This document shows positions 61,601 to 64,000 of a stretch of 64,000 bases of DNA, one piece after another. Source of the DNA: Pseudarthrobacter sp. NIBRBAC000502772 (lineage in GTDB: Bacteria > Actinomycetota > Actinomycetes > Actinomycetales > Micrococcaceae); the NCBI RefSeq assembly GCF_006517235.1, contig NZ_CP041188.1, positions 1,860,001 to 1,924,000 on the forward strand, in the 5' to 3' direction. The number at the start of each line of letters is the position of its first letter. The stretch's first letter is position 1. A model generated the notes under the pieces. That model was not told the DNA's origin. It worked only from the letters and a program-made list of their open reading frames with translations, and searched no databases. A program made the position numbers and the translations under genes.

Positions 61601-64000
61601 CCCCCCGTGGCGAAACGAACCAGAACCCCACCCCCGTGGATGACGAAGTGAAGGTCCGGCCGGGACGGCAGATCGCCGTCGACGCCACCGGCAACGACAC
61701 CGATCCCGACGGCGACATCATCCGTATCCTCACGGACGGTATCGAGGCCGACGACGCCCTCCAGGCCACCGTCAGCAAGACCAGCGGCCGCATCATCCTG
61801 ACCGCTCCCGGCGCTGCCGGGACGGTCAACGTCCGGTACACCATCGCCGACGACCGCGACGCCACCGCCCAGGCCACCATCCGCGTGGTGGTGGACAATG
61901 AGGTCCCGCTCAAGGCGCCCATTGCCCGCGACGACCGGGTCACCTCCGCCCAGGCGATGGGCAAGACTGCCGTGGACGTGCCGGTCCTCAAGAACGATGA
62001 AGACCCCGACGGCGTCGGCGAGAACCTCAAGCTCAGCACCGAGTCCCTCACCGCCCGCCCGGGGCCTGACGGCACCATGATGGTAGACCTGACCGAACAG
62101 CCCCAGCTGATCCCATACACGGTCGAGGACGTGGACGGCCAAAAGTCCACAGCCATCATCTGGGCGCCGGGGCTGGGGCAGCAGGTTCCCACCCTCGCCA
62201 AAGACGAGGTTATTGAGGTCATCGCCGGACAATCCGTGAACGTTGACCTCAAGGAATGGGTCAAGGTCCGGGAGGGACGCTCACCGCGCCTGACGCAGAC
62301 TGACCGGATCAAGCTCATCGGTTCGGACGGCGGCAACCCGGTATCCGGTGACGGAACGGCGCTGAAGTACACCGCCGGCGTCGACTACGTTGGCCCGGGC
62401 TCGCTGAGCTTTGAGGTTACCGACGGCACCGGGCCGGATGATCCTGCAGGGCTGAAGTCCACCCTGAGCATCCGCACCAAAGTGCTGCCTGACCCCAACC
62501 GCAACAACCCGCCGGAACTCCTGGGCGCGAACGTTGAAGTGCCGAAGGGCGAGTCTGCGGACCTGGCCCTGAGCCGGTTGACCTCCGACCCGGACAGGGA
62601 TGACCTGGACAACATGAAGTACGAACTGGTGGGTGGCAGCCCGGCCAGCTTTAATGCCCGGATAGACGGCAAGATCCTCAAGACATCCGTGGACGGCGCC
62701 ACTGCCACCGGCACCACCGGTGCGGTCCAGGTGAAGGCCAAGGACTCCCGCGGGCTGGAGGCAACGGCCACCTACCAGCTGGCTGTCACTGCCTCCAACC
62801 GGCCCAAACCAGTGGCAAACGACGACCTGGAGCCGAACGCGGCCGCCGGGAAGCCGGTCACCGTGAAGGTCCTGGCCAACGACGCGAACCCTTTCCCCGA
62901 AACCGCCTTGAAGATTATTTCCGCATCAACCGAGACGGGTCAGGGCAGCGCAACGGTGTCCGGCGACTCGGTGACAGTGACGCCGTCGTCCGGTTTCACC
63001 GGGACCATGGTGGTTGCCTACACCGTGGCAGACAAGACAGGAGACGATTCCCGCAACGCGACCGCGCGAATCCGGCTTACCGTCAAGGACAAGCCCCTGG
63101 CACCGACTACCCCGCAGGCGCAGAGCGTCGGCGATAAGACTGCCCTGCTCAACTGGTCTGCCCCGGCAGACCGCGGTGCGCCCATTACCAAGTACACGGT
63201 CTACGGCGAATCGGGCTTCAGGCAGGACTGTCCGGCGAACACCTGCACGTTGACCGGGCTGGTCAACAACACGAAGTACCACTTCGAGGTCACCGCTACT
63301 AACGAGTTCGGCGAATCTGAACGTTCCCCGGCCTCTGCCGAGGTACGCCCGGACGTCAAGCCGGACACGCCCCTGGCGCCGACCCTGAAGTTCGGTGACA
63401 AGCAGCTTTCCGTGAACTGGGTGGCACCGGCCAGCAAGGGATCACCCGTCAAAACCTACGATCTGGAAATCTCGCCGGCCCCGCCGGGGCAGAACGCCCA
63501 GATCCAGAACCTGGCAGCGGTGAGCTATGTCTGGAAGGGCCTCCAGAACGGCGTCTCCTACAAGGTCCGGGTCCTGGCCCGCAATGATGCCAAGGATCCG
63601 TCCGAGTGGAGCGCGTACTCCGCGGCTGAAGTCCCGGCCGGTGTGCCAGCCACCCCGGCCGCACCGACGGCGACCCAGGCGGGCCAGCTGGGATCCACAA
63701 GCCAGCTGAAGGTCAGCTGGACGGCGCCGAACAACAACGGCGACGCCGTCTCCTCCTACACGCTGACCACCCTGCAGGGCGGGGCCGTGGTTGCCACGCA
63801 GCCGGTACCTTCAGGTACCACCCAGAACGTCACGGTGGACAACTCCGAGTCCGACTACACCTTCACCGTTTCGGCCACCAACAAGGCGGGCACCAGCGGC
63901 ACCAGCAACCCGTCGGCCCAGATCCGGGCAGCCGGCAAGCCAGGCCAGGTAAGCAGCGGAACCGTGGCGGATACCGGCTCCAGCGGACAGCTCAGGGTGA
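58678..64000 (+). CDS. Second giant Ig-like/fibronectin type III protein (3-prime end outside window)
   Basis: Starts at GTG 58678 and is open to the end of the window, giving 1774 residues so far. It begins [20 protein letters not shown], has one membrane helix (about 17-37), then the same architecture as its neighbour: beta-rich domain, about 11 cadherin/Ig-like repeats (for instance [20 protein letters not shown]) and fibronectin type III repeats ([21 protein letters not shown]). It is clearly a tandem paralogue of the previous gene. Two blocks of its 5-prime region are almost identical to that gene at the DNA level, while the rest has diverged. The missing end presumably carries more fibronectin repeats. 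Confidence 0.88.
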   Translation, partial: MTSLLGKFGLRKRYNKIVVGSAFAAAGAVLVAGAIIYPGFKTTEVELNDGGVWVVSKSKNAVGRLNYPSRVLDGAVTPASTTFDILQSAGDVFVDDESGSTLNQVSPANMRLGGDKQLPGSAEVSFGASVISVTDAASGKVWAVSPSTVNGFDQEASEPVMVGSEGLVSAVGTDDRIYSADPKSGAVTVTEVDANGEVVSTDSSTWGDLKGAGDLQITVVGDKPVVLDAAAGRLFLPGGKRLQLENARDAKLQQGGPASDFVAVSTQKALLKQPLDGSTAKTVTFDGEGVPAAPVQLAGCVHAAWSGANKYVRDCTNDADDKNVDVPKASASPSYVFRVNRDLVVLNDVNSGNVWLVNQNMQLVNNWDDVVPPKNESDEQDQESADNNTINVLPDRTKPNRPPETKPDTLGVRPGRTTILSVLDNDSDPDGDVLTAAVGDSGPKAGTLESIYGGTAFQISVPADAQPGAETFSYNAADGRGLSAGGQVTLNVVAADENKPPAFKRGGDSTTMLVEQGKTVSQNILTDWVDPDGDDLVLLDAKADNDQDQVKVRRDGLLTFQDSGATAGKKNVEVTIWDGRATVTGKVVVNVQPPGALAPVVNADHVTAVVGQDLVIAPLKNDVDPNGGALRLAQVEANGPAELGPVTDGGTFTFRSTTPGPVYLTYIASNGPQSSQGLIRVDVESGKDAGDPVAVHDVALMPTGGSVLLDPLANDSDPSGGVLVLQSVKLPDNTTASVSVIDHSVLRITDVLGTKDPFLFEYTMSNGRKSATGSVSVVPVPAPAVVEAPQPKPDEVNVRVNDVVTIPVLDNDTHPQGLELSVDPILPQSVDELDGKSFVSENTLRFIAGPQPKTVRAIYNAADPQGQKSAAAVTIHILPLEGAENSRPQPQNLTARVVAAGTVRIPVPLDGIDPDGDSVQLTGIDSTPAMGTATVGSNFIDFTAAGDGAGTDTFRYKVVDRQGAVNTGTVTVGIAPRGETNQNPTPVDDEVKVRPGRQIAVDATGNDTDPDGDIIRILTDGIEADDALQATVSKTSGRIILTAPGAAGTVNVRYTIADDRDATAQATIRVVVDNEVPLKAPIARDDRVTSAQAMGKTAVDVPVLKNDEDPDGVGENLKLSTESLTARPGPDGTMMVDLTEQPQLIPYTVEDVDGQKSTAIIWAPGLGQQVPTLAKDEVIEVIAGQSVNVDLKEWVKVREGRSPRLTQTDRIKLIGSDGGNPVSGDGTALKYTAGVDYVGPGSLSFEVTDGTGPDDPAGLKSTLSIRTKVLPDPNRNNPPELLGANVEVPKGESADLALSRLTSDPDRDDLDNMKYELVGGSPASFNARIDGKILKTSVDGATATGTTGAVQVKAKDSRGLEATATYQLAVTASNRPKPVANDDLEPNAAAGKPVTVKVLANDANPFPETALKIISASTETGQGSATVSGDSVTVTPSSGFTGTMVVAYTVADKTGDDSRNATARIRLTVKDKPLAPTTPQAQSVGDKTALLNWSAPADRGAPITKYTVYGESGFRQDCPANTCTLTGLVNNTKYHFEVTATNEFGESERSPASAEVRPDVKPDTPLAPTLKFGDKQLSVNWVAPASKGSPVKTYDLEISPAPPGQNAQIQNLAAVSYVWKGLQNGVSYKVRVLARNDAKDPSEWSAYSAAEVPAGVPATPAAPTATQAGQLGSTSQLKVSWTAPNNNGDAVSSYTLTTLQGGAVVATQPVPSGTTQNVTVDNSESDYTFTVSATNKAGTSGTSNPSAQIRAAGKPGQVSSGTVADTGSSGQLRV
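58772..59084 (+). repeat. Near-identical block 1, copy B
   Basis: Partner of 52477-52789. Confidence 0.9.
59308..59785 (+). repeat. Near-identical block 2, copy B
   Basis: Partner of 53013-53490. Confidence 0.9.

Noticed and set aside
1..64000. tRNA, rRNA, CRISPR, insertion sequences or phage genes
   Set aside because: I looked through the intergenic gaps and found no cloverleaf, spaced direct repeats, transposase or phage-type frame.

Overview
The window is about 64 kb of high-GC DNA from an actinobacterium, most probably a member of the Micrococcaceae close to Arthrobacter or Pseudarthrobacter. This is inferred from the acyl-CoA carboxylase with a small epsilon subunit, the SufS-SufU pair, the uroporphyrinogen-III synthase fused to a winged helix, the giant Ig-like/fibronectin proteins, and many leaderless-type promoters. 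It reads as ordinary chromosome. I found no tRNA, rRNA, insertion sequence, prophage or CRISPR array.

Layout: 1-3.9 kb, two large LuxR-type regulators (the first cut by the window edge). 4.3-6.1 kb, sufS-sufU behind an unusually structured leader. 6.1-9.8 kb (minus), nhaA, a small membrane protein, a DUF2505 protein and a frameshifted NAD-binding gene. 10-14.5 kb (plus), mfd and a YdjM-like membrane protein. 14.6-16.6 kb (minus), a small membrane protein, deoC and a FAD oxidoreductase. 16.8-33.4 kb holds a split nitrate assimilation region. 33.6-46.5 kb holds an MHS transporter, a glutamine amidotransferase, an acyl-CoA carboxylase alpha chain, maf, an MMPL exporter with its TetR repressor, a secreted protein, a dicarboxylate symporter and a DUF885 protein. 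46.5-52.2 kb holds the carboxylase epsilon and beta subunits, an SDR, birA, a PH-domain protein and a class III adenylate cyclase. 52.3-64 kb holds two tandem giant surface proteins, the second running off the end.

Nitrate assimilation is almost complete. NarK imports nitrate, a molybdopterin nitrate reductase with a separate flavin/BFD electron-transfer partner makes nitrite, and NirB plus NirD make ammonium. CobA supplies the siroheme precursor, and a HemD-winged-helix protein (NnaR type) is the likely local regulator. nirD is divergent from nirB, and an 11-bp-periodic GlnR-like array lies between them; weaker arrays lie before narK and before the FAD oxidoreductase.

Acyl-CoA carboxylase genes are scattered (alpha at 36.5 kb, epsilon and beta at 46.6-48.4 kb, biotin ligase at 49.6 kb). 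The alpha and beta genes share a rare inverted repeat upstream (TGTAG-N5-CTACA followed by ATT), suggesting a common regulator.

The most striking structure is the tandem pair of giant genes. Their bodies have diverged, but two 5-prime blocks are about 97-98 per cent identical at the DNA level, which points to recent gene conversion. Other points are a single-base frameshift near 8676, a probable CTG start at 1140, a double operator before the MHS transporter, and about ten genes with a -10 box 6-7 bases before the start codon.
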